From Planctomycetaceae bacterium (GTDB lineage: Bacteria > Planctomycetota > Planctomycetia > Planctomycetales > Planctomycetaceae): a stretch of 5,495 bases of DNA. Each line of letters begins with the position of its first letter. Position 1 is the stretch's first letter. The position numbers were made by a program, and so were the translations under genes. The stretch spans positions 1 through 5,495 of the forward strand of contig JAEUIG010000212.1 in the NCBI GenBank assembly GCA_016795125.1. The letters are read 5' to 3'. The notes beneath the pieces are model-generated. The model was not told the DNA's origin and did no database searches. It saw nothing but the letters and a program-made list of their open reading frames with translations. Below, in pieces: positions 1 to 5,495 of the stretch.

Positions 1-1115
1 TGTTCGGGTCCGGCACGATCGCCAAGCTGGGGGAGCATGTCCGCAAGCAGGGGGGCAAGCGGGTTTTGCTGGTCACCGACGCCGGGCTGCGCGACGCCGG
101 GCATGAGGCGGTGGCGCTCAAGGTGCTGGGCGACGCAGGCATTGAGGCCGTCGTCTACGACGAGGTCCGGACCAATCCGACTTCCGACGACATCGACGCC
201 GGGGCAGCATTCGCCCGCCGTCACCAGATCGACCTGCTGATCGGCCTGGGGGGCGGCAGCAGCATGGACTGCGCCAAGGGGATTAACTTCGTCATCACCA
301 ACGGCGGTAAAATCGAGGACTACTGGGGAATCAACAAGGCGACGAAGCCGATGCTGCCGCTGATCTGCGTGCCGACGACGGCCGGGACCGGCAGCGAGGC
401 GCAGTCGTTCGCGGTGATTGCGCATCCCAAGACGCACCTGAAGATGGCGTGCGGAGACAAGAAAGCCGCAGCGAAAGTGGCGATTCTCGATCCTGACCTC
501 ACTCTGTCGATGCCTGCTTCGGTGACGGCGGCGACCGGGATCGACGCGCTGAGCCACGCGCTGGAATCGGCCGTGACGACCCGTCGCACACCGGTCTCGC
601 AGATTTTCAGCCGGCAGGCGTGGCAGCTGCTGAGCCGTGCGTTTCCGGGCGTCCTCGTGTCGCCGGGGAATCGCACGGCGCGCGGGGCCATGCTGCTGGG
701 ATCGTACCTGGCCGGCGCCGCCATCGAGAACTCGATGCTGGGCGCGACGCATGCCGCCGCCAATCCGCTCACCGCCCATTACGACCTCACGCACGGCATT
801 GCGATCGGCCTCATGCTGCCGCATGTCATCCGGTACAACGGAACAGTCGTCGCGGCGCTGTACGGTGACCTGGCCGCCGATGCAGGACTGTGCAGCGCTG
901 ACGATCCGGCCGCACCGGACTTGCTGGCGGCATTTGTAACGCGGCTCGTGTCCGAATCCGGCGGCCCCACGTCGCTGAAGGATTGCGGCGTCGATCCTGC
1001 CCTGGTCCCGAAGCTGGCGGCCGAAGCGACCGAACAGTGGACCGGAAAGTTCAACCCGCGGCCGGTGGCCGCTTCGGAGTTCGAGGAGCTGTATCAATGC
1101 GCGCTCGCCGGTTGA
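1..1115 (+). CDS. Iron-containing (group III) alcohol dehydrogenase, 5' end outside window
   Basis: NAD(P)-dependent oxidoreductase of the Fe-ADH family, expected to interconvert an alcohol and an aldehyde or ketone in the cytoplasm. The frame is open from base 3 and gives 370 residues before the TGA at 1113-1115. The first residues (FGSGTIAKLGEHVRKQGGKR) match the usual start of the dinucleotide-binding domain, so only about 10-20 residues seem to be missing. Visible motifs are the pyrophosphate-binding GGGSSMDCAK (249-278), PTTAGTGSE (372-398), and the C-terminal all-helical metal domain. The four metal ligands of the family are all present: Asp at 543-545 and His at 555-557 (in DALSH), His at 750-752 (THAAANP) and His at 792-794 (LTHG). 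The additional conserved His four residues after the third ligand (H267 in FucO) is Asn here (762-764). Substrate cannot be told from sequence. The 3' end overlaps the next gene by 19 bases. Family assignment is firm; specific function is open. Confidence 0.95.
   Translation, partial: FGSGTIAKLGEHVRKQGGKRVLLVTDAGLRDAGHEAVALKVLGDAGIEAVVYDEVRTNPTSDDIDAGAAFARRHQIDLLIGLGGGSSMDCAKGINFVITNGGKIEDYWGINKATKPMLPLICVPTTAGTGSEAQSFAVIAHPKTHLKMACGDKKAAAKVAILDPDLTLSMPASVTAATGIDALSHALESAVTTRRTPVSQIFSRQAWQLLSRAFPGVLVSPGNRTARGAMLLGSYLAGAAIENSMLGATHAAANPLTAHYDLTHGIAIGLMLPHVIRYNGTVVAALYGDLAADAGLCSADDPAAPDLLAAFVTRLVSESGGPTSLKDCGVDPALVPKLAAEATEQWTGKFNPRPVAASEFEELYQCALAG
1083..1088 (+). promoter_or_regulatory. Shine-Dalgarno site of the beta-propeller gene
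   Basis: GAGGAG lies 8 bases before the ATG at 1097, inside the last codons of the dehydrogenase gene. It fixes the start of the propeller gene at 1097 rather than at the in-frame upstream candidate at 983, which would be deep within the dehydrogenase. The placement implies translation coupled to that of the upstream gene. Confidence 0.7.
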
Positions 1116-2452
1116 GAAAGGCATCGATTGCGTGTGTGACCGGCTTTGCTGGAGCGAACGCAAGACTGATCGCGTGCGGCACTTCGGGATTGGCAACGCC
1201 GGTGGCACCCTTCCTGATCGCCGCTATTCTGTGCGTTGCGTTCAGCGGATGCCGTCGCCCGGTTCCGGAGAACGTTGAGCCACAAGCGATTCCAGAAGTT
1301 TCTGCGCCCGCACCTCCCACGAGTGTCTCGGCGCCTTGGCCGAATTTCCGAAACGGCACCGATCTGCTCGGCATTGCGACCTCCGCGCTGCCAGAAACGC
1401 TTGAAGTCGTGTGGCAGCGTGAAGCGCACGACGGAGTCACGTCGACCGCCGCGATTGCCGACGGGCGCGTGTATGTGGCCGAACTCAGCGGCAACGTTCG
1501 TTGCCTCGATCTCCGTTCCGGGGAGGAGTTCTGGCACTACCGGACGATCGAGAACGAGGACCCCGAAGAGTTCGCGCCAGGCTTCAATGCGCCCGTGACG
1601 CTGTCGGACACGGCGGTGTTCGTCGGCGATGAAGAAGGCAAGTTTTACGCGCTCGATCGGGAGTCGGGGAAACTGCTGTGGCCGCCGTTCGGCACCGACG
1701 GGGAGATCAAGGGAGGCGCGACGATCCTGCCGCCGGACGACACCGGCGTCGAGCGCGTGATGTTCGGCTCCCACGACGGCAAGCTGTACTGCCTCAATGC
1801 GGCCACCGGCGAAAAGGTGTGGGAGTTCGATACGCTCGGGCCGGTCAACGGCTCACAGGCGCTGGCGCGCAGCCGGAACGCCGATGGATCGGAGTCGCTG
1901 TTCACCTTTGTCGCCGGCTGCGACAAGCCGTTCCTCCGGGTGGTCAACGTCGCCGACGGGCAGCAGCACTCCGAGATTCACCTGGAATCGCTGATGGTGG
2001 CCTCCCCGTCCCTGATCGGCAACGTCCTGTACTTCGGCACGCCCGACGGTGAAGTGATCGCGCTCGACTGGACGACGCAGCAGCAGCTGTGGCTGTACGC
2101 CGACAAGCAGCGGACGCAGGAGATTCATTCGTCGCCGGCGACGACCGACACGCTGGTCATCATCGGCAGCCGGGACAAGCGGCTGCATGCAGTGGATCGC
2201 GCAACCGGCCAGGTGGTATGGACGTTTGAGACACGCGGGCAGGTCGATTCGTCGCCGGTCCTCGTCGGGGAGCGTATCTTCTTCGGCTCGGCCGATCGGC
2301 ACATTTACGCGGTCGACCTGTCGGGCAAGGAAGTCTGGAAGCACAACACGGGACGGCGGATTTCGGCGTCGCCGGCCGTGGGAGACGGGCATCTCGTGAT
2401 CGGCTGCGAAGGCCCCGCCGGGCCGATTCTGTGCTTCGGAGCGAAAGAATGA
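1097..2452 (+). CDS. PQQ-binding-like (BamB-type) eight-bladed beta-propeller protein, predicted lipoprotein
   Basis: Protein of 451 residues. The start at 1097 is chosen for its Shine-Dalgarno site and the 19-base overlap with the upstream gene. The N-terminus is basic (MRARRLRKAS), followed by a hydrophobic stretch (about 38-50) ending in AFSGC, a plausible lipobox with Cys52 as the lipidated residue; a short Pro-rich linker follows. WPNFRNG (about 75-81) opens the propeller. Eight repeats can be counted, each starting with a [small]-[small]-P/A-type strand (for example ASPSL, SSPAT, SSPVL, ASPAV) and most ending in a D-x-x-[S/T]-G-x-x-x-W signature. YxLDRESGKLLW, YCLNAATGEKVW and HAVDRATGQVVW are good examples. 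The last repeat (ISASPAV to the end) lacks its W-strand. LEVVWQRE near residue 100 could supply it and close the ring, as in other propellers. The repeats are the PQQ-like type found in BamB and many planctomycete proteins. No catalytic quinoprotein features were recognised, so a binding or scaffold role in the envelope is more likely than PQQ-dependent oxidation. The actual role is unknown. Confidence 0.9.
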   Translation: MRARRLRKASIACVTGFAGANARLIACGTSGLATPVAPFLIAAILCVAFSGCRRPVPENVEPQAIPEVSAPAPPTSVSAPWPNFRNGTDLLGIATSALPETLEVVWQREAHDGVTSTAAIADGRVYVAELSGNVRCLDLRSGEEFWHYRTIENEDPEEFAPGFNAPVTLSDTAVFVGDEEGKFYALDRESGKLLWPPFGTDGEIKGGATILPPDDTGVERVMFGSHDGKLYCLNAATGEKVWEFDTLGPVNGSQALARSRNADGSESLFTFVAGCDKPFLRVVNVADGQQHSEIHLESLMVASPSLIGNVLYFGTPDGEVIALDWTTQQQLWLYADKQRTQEIHSSPATTDTLVIIGSRDKRLHAVDRATGQVVWTFETRGQVDSSPVLVGERIFFGSADRHIYAVDLSGKEVWKHNTGRRISASPAVGDGHLVIGCEGPAGPILCFGAKE

Positions 2453-2455
2453 CGG

Positions 2456-2492
2456 TGCAAAACCGCAAGCGTCGCTCGCTTGCGGTTTTGCA
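2456..2492. terminator. Bidirectional intrinsic terminator between convergent genes
   Basis: A perfect 16-bp inverted repeat: TGCAAAACCGCAAGCG (2456-2471), a 5-base loop (TCGCT) and the exact reverse complement at 2477-2492. Each arm carries a run of four A or T bases at the outer end, so both strands give a GC-rich hairpin with a short U-tract inside the stem's base. It starts 3 bases after the propeller stop codon and 7 bases from the stop codon of the convergent TPR gene. The U-tract is short, so efficiency is uncertain, but position and symmetry fit a terminator shared by both transcription units. Confidence 0.85.
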
Positions 2493-2498
2493 ATGGAC

Positions 2499-3575
2499 TC
2501 ACTGCGCCCCGCTGAGCTTCTTCGCCCACTCGCTGTTCGGATAGTCCTGCTCGAGCTTCGCAGACGCTTCGGCCCCACGGACCGGCTGCCCGACGGCCGG
2601 CCACAGCTGGGCGAGCTGATACAACGCCTGCGCGTGCAGGTCGCCGTGCTGTGCCAGCGACGGGACGACGTCAACGATCAGGACCTTGGTGAGCGCCTCT
2701 TTCTCGCGATTGCCGGCGGCGAGACACGCTTCGCCTTCGCCGATGTAGGCCTCCGCCTGAAGGCGGGTTTCGTTTTCCGACGAGTCGCGGACGACTGTCG
2801 CGAAGACGGGGATGGCCTCCGCATGCTTCCCTTGAACTCGGAGGCATTGCGCCTGCCCGAGCATCGCTTCGAGCCGCCGCGCAGCGGTGGCGGGATCGTT
2901 GGCCGAAGCGCCGGCGACGACTTCGTCGAAGATCGCCTGCGCTCCAGGCGCATTCCCCTGCTGCTGCATGATCCGCGCCAGTCCCAGCTTCCCGGCCATC
3001 TGCAGGTCGGGCCAGGGAGCGGCGGAAACCGCCATGAACGCTGCCTCGGCGGCGGGCACCTGGTCGGCGGCGAGCAGCACTTCACCGAGAAACTGCTGCG
3101 CCTCGAAGGCGCGGTAGTGATCCCGGTTGCGATCGAGAAAACCCTGCAGACCTTCGGCGGCGGCGGCGAGGCTGGTGGGATCGCCGAGCGCCGCCTTGCC
3201 GGCCGTCCGCGCCTGGAGGAACTCGATCTCCGCCCGCAGGTTGGCATTCGTCGTCGCGCCGTCGCTCGCGGCCTGGGCATAAGACTCCAGCGCCTGAGCA
3301 AACTGGCCGCTGCGCTCCTGGCTGCGTCCAAGCCGCAACGACGGCGGCGCCGCGGCGTAGTCGATATCGACAATGTCGTTCGCCGGTACGGACGTCGGCT
3401 CTCCTACTTTCGGAGTGACGACCACCTCCGTCTTCGACACGCTCGTAATCTCGCCGACCGCCGGCTTGTCGGTGCTGCGGCGGATGACTGTGTCGACCGC
3501 CAGACTCGACTGCATCGCGCCGATGCCCGCCGCTACGACAATTGCGAGCTGCCACGAGATTCGCCGAACGTGCAT
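2499..3575 (-). CDS. Exported TPR-repeat protein with N-terminal small beta module
   Basis: Protein of 358 residues, starting at the ATG at 3575-3573, which has a Shine-Dalgarno site 8 bases upstream. Residues 1-26 form a Sec signal peptide: a basic start (MHVRRIS), a hydrophobic core (QLAIVVAAGIGA) and a likely cleavage after SLA at 26. Residues about 27-73 form a beta-rich module (VGEITSVSKTEVVVTP, then VPANDIVDIDY) that looks like a small SH3-like barrel; this is inference. From about 78 to 350 the sequence is TPR-like helical hairpins: roughly 78-106, 113-150, 154-187, 191-222, 233-265, 273-305 and 313-346. The last one ends in EQDYPNSEWAKK, the hallmark of YbgF/CpoB-like TPRs. No catalytic motif is seen, so a periplasmic protein-protein scaffold is the best description. 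It lies downstream of another TPR gene on the same strand and is the last gene before the terminator. The TPR call is firm; the partner is unknown. Confidence 0.88.
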   Translation of the reverse strand: MHVRRISWQLAIVVAAGIGAMQSSLAVDTVIRRSTDKPAVGEITSVSKTEVVVTPKVGEPTSVPANDIVDIDYAAAPPSLRLGRSQERSGQFAQALESYAQAASDGATTNANLRAEIEFLQARTAGKAALGDPTSLAAAAEGLQGFLDRNRDHYRAFEAQQFLGEVLLAADQVPAAEAAFMAVSAAPWPDLQMAGKLGLARIMQQQGNAPGAQAIFDEVVAGASANDPATAARRLEAMLGQAQCLRVQGKHAEAIPVFATVVRDSSENETRLQAEAYIGEGEACLAAGNREKEALTKVLIVDVVPSLAQHGDLHAQALYQLAQLWPAVGQPVRGAEASAKLEQDYPNSEWAKKLSGAQ

Positions 3576-3583
3576 ATCAATGA

Positions 3584-3589
3584 CCTTCC
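3584..3589 (-). promoter_or_regulatory. Shine-Dalgarno site of the 358-residue TPR gene
   Basis: Read on the minus strand this is GGAAGG, 8 bases before the ATG at 3575-3573. It supports that start, which also gives a complete signal peptide. Confidence 0.65.
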
Positions 3590-3601
3590 AGAAGTGGGTC
3601 G

Positions 3602-3648
3602 CCTCTCATCTCCCCTCTCCCCCCGGGAGAGGGGCCGGGGGTGAGGGC
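3602..3648. repeat. REP-like palindromic repeat (PHPRPLSRGERG type)
   Basis: An imperfect palindrome within the 118-base gap between the two minus-strand genes. The core is a perfect 10-bp inverted repeat, CCCCTCTCCC (3612-3621) and GGGAGAGGGG (3625-3634), with a 3-base loop. A weaker outer stem pairs about 3603-3608 with 3642-3647. The flank CCGGGGGTGAGGG completes a pattern I recognise as widely dispersed in bacterial genomes and often mis-annotated as short ORFs containing PHPRPLSRGERG. There is no T-tract next to the hairpin on either strand, so it is not a standard terminator. It may affect mRNA processing or stability between the two TPR genes. I saw no other copy in this window. Confidence 0.75.
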
Positions 3649-3693
3649 GAACGACAATCGGTATCCCCGACTCCATGACGTGGTGAGTATGAT

Positions 3694-5495
3694 CTACTTT
3701 GATTTCACTGTGGGACGCGACTTCTGCTGCTTCTTTCGCAGCTTCTTTTTCTTCTCGTTCCGCACCGACATCACGTACAGGCCGATGCAGGCGCCGCAGC
3801 CGACGACAATCAACGTCAGCACGAGGCCGAAGTTCATCTTCTCTTTGGGAGGCGCCTTGGGAGTCGCGGCGGGCTGAGCGGGGGCTGCGGCCGCTGCAGT
3901 CTGTTGTTGCGCGGCTGGAGCGTCCGTTCCACTCGGGGCGAAGCTGCTGGCGACGACGGCCTTGAGCGACAATTCGGGTTCGCCGAGGTCTTCCCGCACC
4001 TGTCGATAGAGCCCGTCGAATCGGGCGAGATCTTCCGCCGACAGCGAATCGGCGGCGAGCCGTGCAAACGCCTCGATGCCGAACTTGGCGGACTGCAGGC
4101 TCTTGACCTGCTCGTCGACCGGCAGATGCTGGGCGTAGAGCCGGTGGCACTCCGCCTGATAGTACCGGGCGTCGATGTGCATCTGCAGAACGCGCGCCTC
4201 GCGTTCACCGACCAGCAGCGCCTGCTGCAGCCGTCTCGTCAACTGGTTCCAGCCCCATAGCGGCGGGTCGGTGCGGCCGTTGATCGCCAGCAGCAGCTTG
4301 TCGGAGGCCGAAGTCTCCGCCGCGCCCCAGTCGCGGTACAGCAGTGCTGCTTCGAATTGAACATTTGGCGCTTGCGGACTCTGCTTGAGCGCGTCGAGCA
4401 TCGCCTGCTCGGCCGCAGCGTAGTCTCCCTGCCGCTTGCGGCAGTCGGACAGTCGCAGCGAGATGACGGTCTTCTGCTCGGGCTTGGCGACGAACGTGGC
4501 GTCCGACGCAGCCCGCTGCACCATCCGGTCGTAGGTTGCCGAAGCCTTGTTGAAGAACTCCGTCGATTCGGCCGGCGCGTCCTTGGAGCCTTCCGCCAAA
4601 CTCGTGTAGGTTTCGGCGATCCACAGCAGCGATCCGAACGTCTGTCCCTGTTCTCGCTGGGAGATCGAGTCGAGAAACTCCTCGAAGCCGGCGCGAACGT
4701 CGTTGAGACGTGCCGTCTGCCCGCTGGCATGGAGCTGCTCCATCTCCTTCTGCAGTTCCTGCCCGAACGCAACGTAGACCTGCGTCAGCGACGCGGAGTC
4801 ATCGCCGGCAGCGACGGCTTCGAGCTGGGCGCGGGCTTCGGACGCCGCATCAAGATCGCGGCGGCCGATCTGTGTCCGCAGGAGCTGTTGGTAGGCGATG
4901 CTGGCGATCCGCGAGCTGCGGACGTTGTTGGGATCGGTGGGGCGCGCTTCGCCGGGGGGGACGGAGACGGCAGTCAGCACGGCGTGCGGCGCCTGCGTCA
5001 GGATCTCCAGGGCGCCGGGAACGTCGCCCGTCGTGGTGTAGATGCCGCCCAGGTTGCGGATCTGGGCCAGCGACAGTTTTCCCAAGGCGAGGTCGCCCGG
5101 TGTGGCGGCTTCCTGCGGAAGCTGCTGCTGCCAGACGTTGATGCCGGTGATGAGGTGCTGTTCGGCGTCGGTTTTCCATTTCGCGAGCGTGTCGGCCGCA
5201 ACGCGTTCCGCCTCGGGCTTCGACAGTTCCTCGCCGTATGCGGACCAGAAGGCCTGGCCGGCCTTGATCTGCGAGGCGGCGTACTCGTCGGCGGTGGCAG
5301 GAACTTTCGCCCACCATTCCCCGGCCTTGGCCTTGTCCCCTTCGTTGACGTACATCTTGGCGATGGCGTCGCGGGCGTCGGTCGCTTCGCTCGCGTCGGG
5401 CCAGCGCGCGACGATGTCGTCCGCGGCGGCGACCATCTGCGCGCGTTCGAACTCCCGGACCTCCCCGGACAGATCGTTGTATGCGTTCTGCCACG
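3694..5495 (-). CDS. TPR-rich protein with C-terminal membrane anchor, 5' end outside window
   Basis: The frame is open from the right edge to the TAG at 3696-3694, giving about 600 residues; the N-terminus is missing. The Met at 5436 is not the start, because in-frame sequence upstream (WQNAYNDLSGEVREFERAQ) reads as coding and no Shine-Dalgarno site is correctly spaced. Most of the protein is degenerate TPR-like helical repeats, such as DARDAIAKMYVNEGDKAKAGEWW, LAQIRNLGGIYTTTGDVPGALEIL and LSDCRKRQGDYAAAEQAMLDAL. They are followed by an Ala/Pro/Gln-rich linker (about 3838-3936), one transmembrane helix (3763-3834, NFGLVLTLIVVGCGACIGLY) and a 22-residue tail with 12 Lys or Arg. By the positive-inside rule the tail is cytoplasmic and the repeats are outside the inner membrane, so an N-terminal signal peptide is expected beyond the window. 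It resembles large planctomycete TPR proteins and is probably co-transcribed with the smaller TPR gene 118 bases downstream. No enzymatic motif is seen; the function is unknown. Confidence 0.85.
   Translation of the reverse strand, partial: WQNAYNDLSGEVREFERAQMVAAADDIVARWPDASEATDARDAIAKMYVNEGDKAKAGEWWAKVPATADEYAASQIKAGQAFWSAYGEELSKPEAERVAADTLAKWKTDAEQHLITGINVWQQQLPQEAATPGDLALGKLSLAQIRNLGGIYTTTGDVPGALEILTQAPHAVLTAVSVPPGEARPTDPNNVRSSRIASIAYQQLLRTQIGRRDLDAASEARAQLEAVAAGDDSASLTQVYVAFGQELQKEMEQLHASGQTARLNDVRAGFEEFLDSISQREQGQTFGSLLWIAETYTSLAEGSKDAPAESTEFFNKASATYDRMVQRAASDATFVAKPEQKTVISLRLSDCRKRQGDYAAAEQAMLDALKQSPQAPNVQFEAALLYRDWGAAETSASDKLLLAINGRTDPPLWGWNQLTRRLQQALLVGEREARVLQMHIDARYYQAECHRLYAQHLPVDEQVKSLQSAKFGIEAFARLAADSLSAEDLARFDGLYRQVREDLGEPELSLKAVVASSFAPSGTDAPAAQQQTAAAAAPAQPAATPKAPPKEKMNFGLVLTLIVVGCGACIGLYVMSVRNEKKKKLRKKQQKSRPTVKSK
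3763..3834 (-). other. C-terminal transmembrane helix of the large TPR protein
   Basis: This encodes about 24 uncharged residues, from NFGLVL to YVMSV, between a Pro/Lys-rich linker and a very basic tail (RNEKKKKLRKKQQK). It is the only clear membrane segment in the visible part of the protein. It contains a CGAC (CxxC) motif at 3787-3798. Confidence 0.85.

Noticed and set aside
983..1096. Extended start of the propeller gene at 983
   Set aside because: It would lie over 130 bases inside the dehydrogenase gene, without a supporting ribosome binding site, and would place about 38 residues of no signal-peptide character before the basic start at 1097.
1097..2452. PQQ-dependent alcohol dehydrogenase paired with the Fe-ADH
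   Set aside because: The protein is shorter than quinoprotein dehydrogenases (usually near 600 residues) and shows only the propeller repeats, without a vicinal Cys pair or a cytochrome domain.
1094..2674. Two long minus-strand frames (1094-1774 and 1853-2674) opposite the propeller gene
   Set aside because: Their composition is Arg/Pro/Ser-rich and featureless, they cross the terminator or a gene boundary, and the plus strand has a clear repeat protein.
2493..3644. Plus-strand open frame of 383 residues opposite the smaller TPR gene
   Set aside because: It is the complement of a well-supported gene, Arg- and Gly-rich with no recognisable domain, as expected for antisense frames in GC-rich DNA; it also runs through the terminator flank and the palindromic repeat.
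3576..3674. Short minus-strand ORF starting MESGIPIVV and containing PHPRPLSRGERG
   Set aside because: It is a translation of the palindromic repeat, a known source of spurious ORFs, and has no ribosome binding site.
3576..3693. Internal promoter for the smaller TPR gene
   Set aside because: No convincing -35/-10 pair can be read on the minus strand in this gap; the gap is explained mostly by the palindromic repeat.
5434..5436. Met at 5436 as the start of the large TPR protein
   Set aside because: The frame stays open and coding-like to the window edge, the nearest GGGAG is about 15 bases upstream, and no signal peptide follows although the protein ends in a type-I-like membrane anchor.

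Overview
This is a GC-rich bacterial chromosome segment with four protein genes, all in the style of a planctomycete. The clues are a WPNFRNG-type entry into a PQQ-like propeller, exported TPR proteins with a signal peptide followed by a small beta module, and a dispersed palindrome that translates as PHPRPLSRGERG. The assignment to Planctomycetes rests on recognition, not on a marker gene. No RNA gene, CRISPR array, insertion sequence or phage gene was seen.

Layout. Left half, plus strand: the 3' part of an iron-containing (group III) alcohol dehydrogenase, cut by the left edge. Its last 19 bases overlap the start of a gene for an exported, probably lipid-anchored, eight-bladed PQQ-like (BamB-type) beta-propeller protein. 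Right half, minus strand: a long TPR-rich protein with a C-terminal membrane anchor, cut by the right edge. After a 118-base gap holding a palindromic repeat, it is followed by a smaller exported TPR protein. The two pairs converge on a 46-base gap almost filled by a perfect 16-bp inverted repeat, probably a terminator serving both directions.

How the genes may work together. The dehydrogenase and propeller genes are probably translated in coupled fashion, but their products should sit in different compartments (cytoplasm versus periplasm or outer membrane), so a shared pathway is not established. The two TPR genes look like one transcription unit. Their products are both predicted to place helical-repeat scaffolds on the periplasmic side, one tethered to the inner membrane and the other secreted, which would suit a cell-envelope assembly. 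No partner enzyme is visible in the window.

Nothing here amounts to a clearly new system. The points most worth a second look are the TPR pair with its membrane anchor, the palindromic repeat between the two genes, and the His-to-Asn change in the dehydrogenase active-site region.
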